From: Helicoverpa zea
Taxonomy: Eukaryota; Arthropoda; Insecta; Lepidoptera; Noctuidae
Reading direction: 5' to 3'
Length of the DNA stretch: 64,000 nucleotides
NCBI RefSeq assembly: GCF_022581195.2
Contig: NC_061470.1
Span: 10,974,001-11,038,000, forward strand
Positions 1 to 10,966 of the stretch are shown piece by piece (position 1 is the stretch's first letter; every line of letters starts with the position of its first letter). Made by a program: the position numbers and the translations under genes. The notes beneath the pieces were generated by a model, which was given only the letters and a program-made list of their open reading frames with translations, was not told the DNA's origin and did not search any database.

Positions 1-2066
1 CAGTTTTCTAGAATTAAGTTTTTCTGGCCGTGGCCGCCGAGAAATCTGAACGGACAAAAAGGCATTGAATCTGCATCATTCATTTTTTGCCAGACAAAAA
101 CTGGCTGCATTCCTTTAACGGACTACTAGCTATACCATAACGATCGAAACTGTAAAATATCAGCTATACAATGTATAGTAAAACGTCATTTTGTATTCAT
201 ATCTCCACTATAAACTTTCCATTATTATATTCTGACACGGAATCACGTAACCTGCATACAACTTGGTACAAAGTGGCATACGTTTGAAAGTCAACGTCAT
301 ATTAAATCGATTGATGCCCAAGTTACGACATTGAAGTGTTAATAGCTGTAATGAAGCACGCGGTTTGCCACCAAACCGTAATCAATAACTAATTGGTTTA
401 TGCTATGCATTTTACATACGTTATCAATATCGGTAATCGTATCTAAAGCTTCCATTTCTGGAGCACACCTGGCCTCCCAGCTCGCAGCATAATGTAACAT
501 AATAAGTTTCACGGACGCTGCGATTTTTCAAGACTATTGATCAAATACGTCAAATGCACAGGAGCTTTCTTGGAAGAGATACATCATTCTCGGCTATATA
601 AAACTTTCTCTTGCTGCAGACGTTCGCAAAAACTAAAATAAAATGTTATAGCACTAATAAGAAACGTGCATCTTTCACACATAAAATGTTATAGCAATAA
701 ATGCAGAGAGGCGAACTTGCTGCACCTAAATGTCTTGATAAACTCGTTAGCTTTTACAGTTTGGTTAAACTACAGACGCATTTACCGTAGCATGTCGTAG
801 ACTGGCGTAGCTTTCAGTAACGGTGTAGGATTCCGTTTGTCAGTGAAATTGGATCATTCGACAAGGTTTTGTTTTTTTGGTTGTTGTTTAAAATGTACAA
901 AAGTGCATCGGTTTTCCCAAATTGTCGTGGTATAGCGGCACTTGTGGGTGTAGGTTGGGTAAACTCTAATAAAAGGATGTATTGTGTAATGGGCGTGGCG
1001 CGGCACACATACGTCAACTAACCACAAGTCATTTTTATTATCTTAACGAGAATACAAGTCGGCAGCGTAGGTGTAAACGATAATGCGGTTAGTTAAAATA
1101 ATTAATTTGAAAGTAATTGCTTTCTGAAAATAATTATTCATGAACTTGATATAATTATTCCTGTAGGATTTTGTAGACGTATTTCTCATGTAACAAAGGT
1201 TGACATAACTGTGTTAGCTCCCTGTGGAAGGACAAGCCTATCGAAAACATAATCCATTATCATAATAAAGTAAATGACATAATACTAAATAATCTAGACT
1301 TACAGCAGTTCCAGGCTTTACCTGAACAACAATAGTCAAAAAATCATTTCATTGTTTAAAAAAACGGGTATTATTTCAACATGATGTCGAATCACTTATA
1401 CAGGTTCTTTACATTCGGAACCATAAATTAGAATCTTGATGAAAAGCTACAACAAACCGTTTAAAAAAAATACATTTATAAGCCATTAATAAATGTGGAC
1501 CAGCTAATCAACCTTCGCTTCGTATTGAATTTTAAATGCATACTTCATCTGAATTTGGTGTTGTATTGATAAAATTAATAATTATGACGCTTATCATTTC
1601 GCGGTGCATTATGTGTGATCATGACATTTAAAACAAAGCTTAACGGTTTATGGCCTTCCGGATAGGTACGCAATATGAACCAAAATTAACGTAAAACTAA
1701 ACCAATGACAGTCAATAAGAATCCTTAGGAGGTTCCTGAATTGGAAGTCTGTCGAAGGGCCGAAGCTTGCTGGGGCTGCGAGATTGTTCGAAAGAGTTAC
1801 CGGTGCATTTGTACACAGGGCTTCAGAAGGAACAAAGATGCGTTTTAGTCAGCAAAAATCTGACACGCCCTTCCGTTGCACACTGTTCTGAAAAAGGGGA
1901 GTCCCAGAAATGAAGGCATATAAGGGGAATAACCCCCTGGGTTCGAACTGTTATCGCGGCTCCGTAGCATTCATTTTAAACTATTTTCCTCTCTGACAGG
2001 CGCCCTATGTCTATCAATTTTACTTTAATATGTATTTGTGTTACAAGTTTACCGTATTTGTTGCAG
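1..2066. other. intron of 14-3-3 epsilon, mostly unrecognised
   Basis: This is AT-rich sequence upstream of the first visible exon. I searched it for the missing N-terminal exons of 14-3-3 epsilon and did not find them. The only recognised content is an R1-type LINE tail at 1755-1870. Confidence 0.6.
1755..1870 (+). mobile_element. R1-like LINE 3'-UTR fragment
   Basis: The blocks ggggctgcgagattgttcga, aaagagttacc, agaaggaac and ttttagtcag follow the same order as the 3' UTR of the R1-like LINE copy ending at 57987. No tail or target duplication was identified, so this is an old fragment. Confidence 0.6.
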
Positions 2067-2222
2067 GGGGCGGAAGACAAGCTTAACATGATCAGGGCGT
2101 ACCGCAGCCAGGTAGAGAAGGAGCTCCGCGACATCTGCTCAGACATCCTCGGCGTCCTGGACAAACACCTCATACCCAGCTCACAGACCGGCGAGTCCAA
2201 AGTCTTCTATTACAAAATGAAG
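2067..2222 (+). CDS. 14-3-3epsilon: 14-3-3 epsilon exon: [13 protein letters not shown] to FYYKMK
   Basis: This exon is 156 nt and begins and ends in phase 0. The acceptor is ttgcag before GGG and the donor is AAG/gtaaga. It codes 52 residues, including the helix-4 region after the N-terminal domain. Confidence 0.95.
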
Positions 2223-5200
2223 GTAAGAACACCACCATGAATATTGATCTAGCTTTCACTATAGCTTCCCTTGGTCTTAGGCTTACAAAAACTGGCATTA
2301 TTCAGAAATGTGGTCAGTACATAATAAATTCAGGGCGGAATTCCTTTGAAGCGTTATATTCTTTGTTTAAACAGGGTAAGCTGTTAATCCACAGCTTAAC
2401 CAAGTAATAAAGCCATGGAAAAGGTCTTGAGTTTATCAAGGGGGACAAAGCGCTTATAATAAGCAAAGCTAATAAACGGGACAGATTTTCAAAAAAGGCT
2501 ATTTACACAATATTACGTGTTCAAACTTATTTGTGTCCCGATGACGTAAATGCGGCGACGAATTTTCGTAATGGCCCCAAACAATAGTAATGGTCTCGTA
2601 AGAATCAAGCAATGACGCACTCCTCAGGAAAAGGGTTTTTATGTGTGGTTTTTGGTTACAATTGAACTTAACAATTTACTTTGTTAAGTGTCACAATCTT
2701 AACGAAAACTGCTTAAAACTTGTGAAGATCGAAGATCAAATCCTATTTACAGCATCTTGCTGCAGTCATTTATTTGATTGTCAAATAGTTGGTTACAGCA
2801 ATTTAGAGTTGCATTCGCTACACTTACCTAAATAATCTGGGAGTTCTTTAACCATATATGTGCTTATATTGTTTCAAATGTTCCTGTGAAGCTAACGTAT
2901 GTGTTGTGTACTCCAGGGCGACTACCACCGATACCTGGCCGAGTTCGCGACCGGCAACGACCGCAAGGAGGCGGCCGAGAACTCGCTGGTCGCGTACAAG
3001 GCCGCCTCCGACATCGCCATGACGGAACTGCCCCCAACCCACCCCATACGTCTCGGCCTCGCGCTTAACTTCTCAGTAAGTACACATACTTGTTATCTTG
3101 CCTATATGTAGATGTTAGCAACTAGGAGGAGGCATTGGTTTGACTGGAGCCCAATTTTGTATGGTGTGCCACATCAAGGTGGCTTTAAAATAGATATTTC
3201 AAATTGTAAGAACAAGGTGTAAAGCTTTCTATAAGAAAATTAAAATCAATTCTAACCCAGGACTAAAAATCAACTGAAAAACCTTGAGTGGTAACATAAC
3301 CGTGAAAGAATAGCTGTAACATTACCGATCCTGACCCGAGCAAGGCGTTACATTGTAGTCTGTAAGGAGTTAGAGCGCATAGCTGTCGGGTGACGCGGGC
3401 GCATATACGAGCATGTTTACTCAGTTAATCACGCGCCACGTCAGCCGCTGTGATGTCACGGTACTACTCACTTACTTGACAACCACTTAATAGGCGGGAT
3501 TACTAGATACCGGAGAAATTTATGAGTTATATTTTCCATTGAAAATTTCAGACATATTGTAAAGATAAGTTCGGCCACGGAAAGAGATAATCTTTAGTAC
3601 ATTAGACCTGAGAAAGTTCAGGACTAGCGGCTATATAGTTTACAGACATTATAACAGTTTAGTCTTTAATCATCAATAACGGGATTAGCCGCGCTTAGTC
3701 ACACTTTAAGTTAATCTTGAGAACTTAGATTTAAGGCAATTATATTTTAGAAAAGTTATTCGTGGTTATAAATCCAAATAGCCAAAGTACCTAAATAATG
3801 TGGTACATACATGCGAAGATAAAATTTGCATGTCTGTAGTAAATCGTACGCATTATTATCAGTAGTTTTGACATAATTCTCAATGGAATTGCTCGTAAAT
3901 ACGTAATAAAGACGCAACTGACGACTTTATGGGGTTGTTACGGTGTAATAGTACATGTCTACTGAGAACAAAGGTATGCTTACAGTAGCTATCGATTTGG
4001 GAACATGAAACTGCCAATTTTACCGTCCCACGTAGATAATCAAGTTCATCCAAAGCAGACGCTACGCTGTGACTTGCAGGCATTAAAGATACGAAAATTT
4101 AATCCATCTAACACTTAACATTGCTATGAAGAAGCCTGAAGCAGACTAAAGCTATTGAAATATAAACATAGAACTCCTTTGTGTTAAATGTCCTTTAATT
4201 TATTCATCATAATTATATTTGTGATATTATTTGTCTCATTGATATGATAGCCAGATATTTGACAGCTAACGACTGATTGTTTGTCGTCTACTACATTATT
4301 ATTTATTATCTCTACGCGTAATTGTGTATGCGTGCGTAAACTTGTTACTGTTTTCGCGAAGTCCTTCCCAAGGTAAAACGTTCCTCGTGGACATGCTTTA
4401 CATTAGTATACAGCAGTGGTTCTTAACCGGTGGTCCGCGGACCACTGGTGGTCCCTGGAGGCATTCCAAGTGGTCCGCGAAGCTTTGCTTCGCGACGTTG
4501 CTATCCATCTTACTTGACCAACAGAAAAAAAATTAATGTTTGAAATGTAGCCCTTTTACGTAAGTTTTTTCTTAAAAAATAATTAAAATTTCCCGCTCGC
4601 TTCGCTCGCGTATTCAGAAACTATATCTCGTTTTAGCATTTGTCAACAAACAAAAACAAAAAGTTAAGTACGTTTGGGCTACATTTTACGTAGTTTTGGT
4701 ACTGAGTCTTAAAAAATAATAAAAATTTCCCGCTTGCTTCGCTCGCGTATTCAGAAACTATATGCCCTCGTTTTTGCATTTGTCAACAAACAAAAAGTTA
4801 AGTAGGTACGTTTGAGATACATTTTACGTCCGTATGAGTCTGAAAAAAATTTCGCGCTCGCTTCGCTCGCGCATTTGTAAGTAGTACTGATCCAAAAATT
4901 TAGAAGTTAGTAAAGAGAATGCAGTCACAAACATCTCTTTACATTAAAATCTGTAGCTTTTAGTTTTTTGCTAAATAATAAAGAAACGAGTGCTAATTAT
5001 AAAGTGTGCTTGTATTCTTTATCAAAGAACCCTCAATTTAGGCAAACCAATGGGGTGGTCCCCGGCAAGCCAAACTTTTGGTAAAGTGGTCCCTCATGAC
5101 AAAAAGGTTAAGAACCACTGGTATACAGTATGGAAATAATACGCGCCACTGAATTAATGAGCATTCAATTTATTGACGGCCTTCAAATAATATATGTATT

Positions 5201-6571
5201 TATGTATCATACGTGGTTTTCTCCGAACTGTGTGAAACTAAGCAGTCGACTATAAGCCGCTTCGCACGGTGACGTAATAGAATTGTAATATGCGAGATAA
5301 AGGACTGCTGTGACTATTTTAGGAACTGATTAAAACATGTTTTCCCTTTAAATTAGCGCTGTGAGCGTAAACAGGCTAATAAGGTCATACCATACCGAAG
5401 TAGACTAGATAATTAAAAAGTCCGTTACATACCTAATAGAATAGCATTGTATCAATGAATAAATTGATATATCTATGATCAAATTTTTCGCAGCTACCGA
5501 TAAAAATGAACATAATTTACTATAAAACCACAAATTATTATAATTAACGTTTATCTGGACTAATTTCTTATGTATTGACTCGTTATAAACCCGATAACGA
5601 GCTGCAGTCCGATAAAGCATTGCATATGAAAAGCCGATTTTAAATTTGACCGTTGTATAAATTATTTGAGAGCGTTGTCGCCGCCGGCAGTATCAATAAT
5701 CCGTTGGTTGTCGCGTCACGCGATAACTTATCTCCTATTTATCTAGCCAACCGCGCGAGTTCAAGGTCGACTCCTAATATTCAAGAATTTTAAATAGTTT
5801 TATAATATGTTGGCCGTTACATTCAACCTGACACTATCTCATACTCGATGTAATAACTTCACTTGGGGGGGCAACACGTGATCGGAAAGTGTTACAATAA
5901 ACATTAAATCACTGTTATATTTAGATGATAATGACGGTGCTGATAAATAACACTTATTATTTAGAATGTTTGTCATGTAATTAGCATTACATGAGGAAAA
6001 TGACTTGATTACCTGGAAATGAGAGATTTTCCATTAGATTTATGAGATTTAAATCGTTAGTTTGTTCTAATGAGTATTATTACATATTACCTATTCTATT
6101 TTTAACAAGTAATAGCAACTCTTAGCTATTATTGTAACGCTAACATAGTAATGAGTAATAACACGTTTGTTTTGCGCAGGTATTCTATTACGAAATCCTG
6201 AACAGTCCGGACCGCGCGTGTCGGCTGGCGAAGGCGGCGTTCGACGACGCCATCGCCGAGCTCGACACGCTGTCGGAGGAGAGCTACAAGGACTCCACGC
6301 TCATCATGCAGCTGCTGCGGGACAACCTCACGCTGTGGACCTCCGACATGCAGGGCGACGGCGAGTCCGGTCAGTAGCTCTGTAGCCCTCATACTTGCAG
6401 CAGGGTATATCATACCCCATTTAGTCTTTGTCTAAATGATATAATGCAACACAATAATCAATATTCTTTGTTGAAATGACTTTGTCTAACGTTGTTTGTG
6501 CTTATCGCATTTCAGGTGAAACGGAACAAAAGGAACAGCCGCAGGATGTGGAAGATCAGGATGTGTCGTAA
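2067..6571 (+). CDS. 14-3-3epsilon: 14-3-3 epsilon, C-terminal four coding exons (5' partial)
   Basis: 14-3-3 epsilon is a dimeric cytosolic adaptor that binds phosphoserine/threonine motifs in Raf and many other partners. The exons join in phase as 2067..2222, 2917..3075, 6180..6369 and 6516..6571, all with AG/GT boundaries, and encode 186 residues plus TAA. Landmarks in order are [32 protein letters not shown] (the Arg-Tyr pair that contacts phosphate), [14 protein letters not shown] (the peptide-contacting Asn), [21 protein letters not shown], and an acidic tail ending DVEDQDVS. That tail and the overall match point to the epsilon isoform rather than zeta. The family is about 260 residues, so roughly 75 N-terminal residues, including the dimerisation helices, lie left of the window. 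Confidence in identity is very high; the exact epsilon-specific splice variants cannot be judged here. Confidence 0.97.
2223..2916 (+). other. 14-3-3 epsilon intron, nothing recognised
   Basis: This 694 bp intron has GT...AG ends and AT-rich content. I see no repeat or alternative exon in it. Confidence 0.6.
2917..3075 (+). CDS. 14-3-3epsilon: 14-3-3 epsilon exon: [10 protein letters not shown] to LALNFS
   Basis: This exon is 159 nt, phase 0 at both ends, with acceptor ctccag and donor TCA/gtaagt. It carries HRY (phosphate-binding Arg and Tyr) and LALNFS (the conserved Asn that holds the peptide backbone). Confidence 0.96.
4414..5120. mobile_element. non-autonomous hAT-type DNA transposon (707 bp)
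   Basis: The terminal inverted repeats are CAGTGGTTCTTAACC on the left and its exact complement on the right. Both sides are flanked by the same 8 bp target duplication, GTATACAG (4406-4413 and 5121-5128). An 8 bp duplication with CAGTGGTTCT-type ends is characteristic of hAT elements. There is no transposase; the interior contains about three diverged copies of a roughly 130 bp unit, each built around a gctcgcttcgctcgc core. Confidence 0.9.
4565..4880. repeat. internal tandem subrepeats of the hAT-type element
   Basis: About two full units and one partial unit share aaaatttcccgct, gcttcgctcgcg, tattcagaaactatat, gcatttgtcaacaaac and acattttacg. Units differ by small indels and substitutions. 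Confidence 0.75.
6180..6369 (+). CDS. 14-3-3epsilon: 14-3-3 epsilon exon: [10 protein letters not shown] to DMQGDGES
   Basis: This exon is 190 nt, starting in phase 0 and ending in phase 1 (G/gtcagt). It encodes the last two groove helices with [11 protein letters not shown]. Confidence 0.96.
6516..6571 (+). CDS. 14-3-3epsilon: 14-3-3 epsilon terminal exon: acidic tail and stop
   Basis: This 56 nt exon follows acceptor tttcag and completes a split Gly codon. It encodes [17 protein letters not shown] and then TAA at 6569-6571. The tail is typical of epsilon isoforms. Confidence 0.95.
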
Positions 6572-8105
6572 TACTTTTTAACATTCTATTTAAATATAAT
6601 AAAAAAAATAACTATAGTATCACGTAAGACCCAGCCCCCAATGACAACCGGTTGTATGGTACTCCTCCACACATCTCGCCCCCCGACGTAAATTGTCAGT
6701 TCTAGCCCGATGTACTCACTATTGTATACATGATAACGTTTCGTTTATGTATCGTGGCAAATTATCTACCAGTTATATACATTCATGTACTTCTTTTGAT
6801 ATATTTGTTTTCAATTACGAAAAAAAAATAATGTTTAAGAAAAACGTACTTTGGTATTGCATTTTAACTGTATGTTGTATGATGTATTTTCATAACTGTA
6901 ACCAGTCGATGATCTCTCGCCTAGAGCACTGCGTCTAGCTCACTTCCGACTTCCGTGCGGCTACTTCTTAACGTGGGAATTGTAAATTTTCTAAGTATTT
7001 TATACCGTGTGTAAAATTAATGTATTTAAAAACTCTGTTGATACTTGAAACAAGCACCGTAGCGTCGAGGATGTTTAATGAGATATACAAACAATATAAC
7101 GATATAATAGTTGATACATTAGCGAGTTGCGTATCGATAGTTTACTTTGTAATCGCATCTCCGTGTTGATTCGGTCTGCACAAATAGTAGTTTTATACAA
7201 TGGACGTTTAATCTCGTGGCTAGGTTGTTGTTGAGACTGTCGCTAGTGCTAGGCAGTCTGCAGGCCGGCCAGTCTTCCGCGCCCTCGCTGCATTTGTATA
7301 CATTTGAATCATTTATTGATATATTTTAAACGATAAACGTAACATTATTAGGGTGGTAATGAGTAGTAACTTGCAATATTTAGCTAAGTGATAGCGGCGT
7401 CACCCAGTCGGTGTTTGTGTATCTATCGTATGTATCGTACATGTATGTATTTATTGCAAACGGATAAGTTGTGTAACTGTGACTACTGTGTAGTACACTC
7501 GCGAGTCCTCACTCCGTGCTGAGCTTACATACAGAACACGTGTCGGCGTACCCGCGCTTCCTTCGTATTACAACATTTGGAGTATTCACATTTGAATTGC
7601 TTTAATTACTTACGAGTATTGTGATAGAGATTTTGTATATTTTAATTTATTTTTTTTAATTTCGCAAGTTCTCGAAAATTGCTGTAGCGCTACATCTCTT
7701 ACGATTTACAGGACAAACAGTAGTTCTAAAAGTTGTGCTAGGTTAAGGTAATGCACTTGGGGAAATTATTTATTTGATGGTTGTCGCGGCGGCCGTGACC
7801 GCGACTGATGCTACTCGAAGACATTCCATCTTCACGATACCTGTTAACTATATCTGGCCGATGTTCGCTGAACTCCAAATTGTAGTGTGGCATAGCGGCG
7901 TGGAGCAAGTGCGTGCCCGAGTAAGATATTAGCGTTATTTTTATTTGAATTTGTAATATTGCATATATTTTGTTAATTTATCCACAAAAATACTAATGCA
8001 ATTAGCCTTAGTGTTATGCAATATTGATTTATGTCCTACCAACTACATGGAAATTTATTGTAAATGACAGTGTAAATCTAATAATAAAAATTCAAAAGTC
8101 CATAT
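6572..8105 (+). other. 14-3-3epsilon: probable long 3' UTR of 14-3-3 epsilon
   Basis: About 1.5 kb with no coding potential follows the stop codon. Two AATAAA hexamers suggest alternative ends: a proximal one at 6598-6603 inside an A-rich run, and a distal one at 8083-8088 followed by a T-rich stretch. The transposon region starts just beyond, at 8160. No transcript evidence is available, so the true end is inferred. Confidence 0.45.
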
Positions 8106-8159
8106 TTTGGTTTTATTCATTTTATTTTTATTCCCAACATTTTATTTCATTTTCGTTTT

Positions 8160-10255
8160 TAGGGTTCCATACCCAAAGGGTAAAACGTGACCCTATTGTT
8201 TTCGCTCCTCTGACTGTCCGTCCGTCCGTCTGTCACCAGGCTGTATCTCATGAACCGTGATAGTGAAAGGAGATCATTCAAGTCTCGAACATTTTGTACC
8301 CAAAAATAAAAGTGCCGGCCAGAGTAAAAAAATAGTAGATTCTCGTAGAGAATAATGCCCTGAAGATTTTTTACTATCACAAGAATCGTCTACAGTTAAC
8401 CCCCAGGATGCTATTGGACTTTGAAAATACAAAAAAAAAATCCCACAATATTTGAACAGCACATTACGGCCCTAAACTGGAGGAGGCAGGCGCTGCCTTC
8501 AAGTAACTCCTGCCCAACCTGAGGGGCAAAAACGCTTTCCTTTTTTTTCTTTGATGGGAAATCATCAAATGAACCCCTTCTGCTGTAGGTTAGCAGCGTG
8601 AGAGAGTATCAGACTCTTACTGACTAAAACCCATCATGTTCCTTCTTTAAGCCCTTTATATCCAAGGGCCGCGGTAACTCTTTCGAACTATCTCGCAGCC
8701 CCGGCAGGCCTTGACCCTGGAGGGCCTCGCTGGGGTTTTGCTGACGCCAGAGTAAAAATATCGCAGATTCTCGACGAGAATAATATCCTGAAGATTTTTT
8801 ACTACTATAAGGAACGTCTTCATTTAACCCCCAGACAGCTATTTGAGGTAAAAGTGTGAGTGCCGTGAATAAAAATCGAAATTGAAGTAATTCTAGTAAT
8901 CGAATCGAAGTGAATGTTACGGGAAATAACGTCGACAGTATTTTTTCAACTGACCGAACATTGCGATTACCCCCCCTGCTACACCGATGAAGCTCTTACT
9001 GATTTAAGCCCGTATACGCAAACCAGCGGTTACTCTTTCGGACAATCCCGTACCCCGGCAGGTTTTGGCTATGTTTGGCCCCACTAGTGTTTTTGCTGCC
9101 TCTCTGAGGAGGGCAATGAACAACGCTCGCCGCCGCCAAGGGCCTGTTGTCTCCAAGGAGGCTGAGGGACGATGAGCCACTCGAAACTCACCACCTACAG
9201 ACCCACGCTTACGGTGGCCAGGAGTCGTCTCGACATCCGACTTCCGTGGTATCATCTTCCACGTCCACCACAGCGGCTGGGATGAGAGGCGCGAGCTACT
9301 AGTTGTTCCACCACCTCTAGCATAAATGATTCGCAGAAGGAGACGATAGCATACCATTCCCACACGGCCCTATAGTTTTGGGTGGCTCATCGTCTCTCTG
9401 TCTCCTTGGAGACAATCACCTTGGGCCCACCAGGGCCAAACCCTGCCGGAGCTGCGGGATTGTCCGAAAAAGTTACCGCGGCCCTGATTCACAATTAGAA
9501 GGAACATAATGAGTTTCAATCAGTAAGTCTCCTCGGTGTAGCAGGGGGCGGTAGGGGGGTAATCGTAGACGGTCAGTTCAAAAAATACTACAGACTATTT
9601 CTCGTCACATTCCAGTATAGATTTTTTATTCACGGTACTCATACTTTAAACTCGAATAGCTTGTCTAGGGTTAACCGAAGACTTTCCTTAAACCTAATTG
9701 TAAATAATCTTCAGGGCATTATTCTCGTCGAGAATCTGCGATATTGTTACTCTGGCGTCAGCAAAACCCCAGCGGTGCCCACCATGGGTTTTAGTCAGTA
9801 AGAGTCCTACAGCGGGAGGGGTCATTTGATGATTACCCAAAAAAAAAAAAAACGTTTGGGCCCCTCAGGTTGGGCAGGAGTTGCAGAAGCAGCGCCTGAC
9901 TCCAGTTTGGGGCCGTAGTGATGTTCAAACATTATGGGATTTTTTTGAATTTTCAAAGTCCAATAGCATCCGGGGGGATAATTGTAGACGATTCTTGTAA
10001 TAGTAAAAGATCTTCAGGACATTATTCTCTACGAGAATCTACTATTTTTTTACTCTGGCCGGCACTTTCAGTTTTGGGTTCGAAATGAGTGATGTCCTTT
10101 TCACAGATGATAATAAATCTGTTGCCGCTATACCAACAAATACTGATATCTAGAATAAAATAAATATTTTAGGGGGCTCCCATACAACAAACTCATTTTT
10201 AATAATGGTACGGAACCCTTTGCTCGAGTCCGACTTGCACTTGCCCGGTTTTTAT
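8160..10255. mobile_element. older lepidopteran interspersed repeat split by a foldback element
   Basis: The left piece (8160-8265) begins agggttccatacccaaaggg and includes ctgtccgtccgtccgtctgt. The right piece (10101-10255) runs from tcacagatgataataaatct to a tail with gtacggaaccc and gcacttgcccggttttt. I remember these two halves as one continuous repeat, common in moth introns. Here they are separated by the 1.8 kb element at 8266-10100. The class of the host repeat is not certain. Confidence 0.6.
8266..10100. mobile_element. foldback element, copy A (1835 bp, long inverted arms)
   Basis: The outer ends are AAAGGAGATCA on the left and, reversed, AAAGGACATCA on the right. Inverted arms extend inward about 0.7-0.9 kb on each side (8266 to ~9180 and ~9370 to 10100) with matching blocks such as agtgccggccag, tagattctcgtagagaataa, cctgaagattttttacta and taacccccag. 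The arms contain pieces of the R1-like LINE: a GPKLEKAGAVF-type coding segment near 8471-8530 and 3'-UTR blocks. The same outer blocks recur at 34849-38972, so this is a family. No transposase was found. Confidence 0.75.
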
Positions 10256-10798
10256 TAAATAAGGCCATTGCTGATCTATTTACTACCTACCTATTCTATA
10301 GCATTGCTTTTATACTCACCCGCTCGCGTCATCTAAATAAAAACAAATACTTCTTGTTTTCCAAAAACTACTAAACAGATTTCAATAACTGACACAATGT
10401 GAGTTCAAAACGTGGGTGAAAAAACTGGCGGAAGCAAGTATGCTGCACCCCTAGAAACAAATTTTACACTGCAATTTTAATGAAACAATCAAATAAGAAG
10501 AAATATATTTATTGGGAAGCATATTATTATATAGGAGATACCACAATTTGATTGAAATACACAATATTTGAGTCCTACATTTCCTAATGCCTAATATTAA
10601 TTACATTCCATTTTGTCCCAAATACATCAGCTTTTTAAAAGTTCAAAAGCTTTCAATACTTCAAATTAAACAAAATCGAAATCCTCCTTATGCCTACTTT
10701 AATAAATAAATCATTCTTCAACCAATATTTTAATGACTCGACGTGAGCTAAACTTGATATTTCATCATATTTAAATGAATTCTAAAAAAATATATATT
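10256..10798. other. AT-rich intergenic spacer
   Basis: No gene is seen. The stretch 10310-10440 (ccgctcgcgtc, then ctggcggaagcaagta) may be a decayed Helitron-like fragment; the rest is unrecognised. Confidence 0.5.
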
Positions 10799-10966
10799 TG
10801 GCTAGGTAAGAACAGAAGTAATCCAAGTAGCATTTTTTAAAAGTTGAGATATTCATAGAAATGCGTTTTTATGAATATCATAATTATGTTGAGCACATGA
10901 TTTAAAATATGTTTGTTATTTGATAGATATAAACATAACTCAAACTTTCATAGCTGTTTTTCTTTA

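Larger units (their letters stand above)
3076..6179 (+). other. 14-3-3 epsilon intron carrying a hAT-type element
   Basis: This is a 3.1 kb intron. Apart from the hAT-type element at 4414-5120, nothing is recognised in 3076-4405 or 5129-6179. Confidence 0.6.

Noticed and set aside
1..2066. Search for the missing 14-3-3 epsilon N-terminal exons
   Set aside because: No frame in this stretch encodes the conserved N-terminal helices, so those exons lie outside the window.
9004..9363. 119-codon frame as a possible gene
   Set aside because: It lies in the centre of foldback copy A, within mirrored R1-like LINE 3'-UTR sequence; no protein motif is seen.
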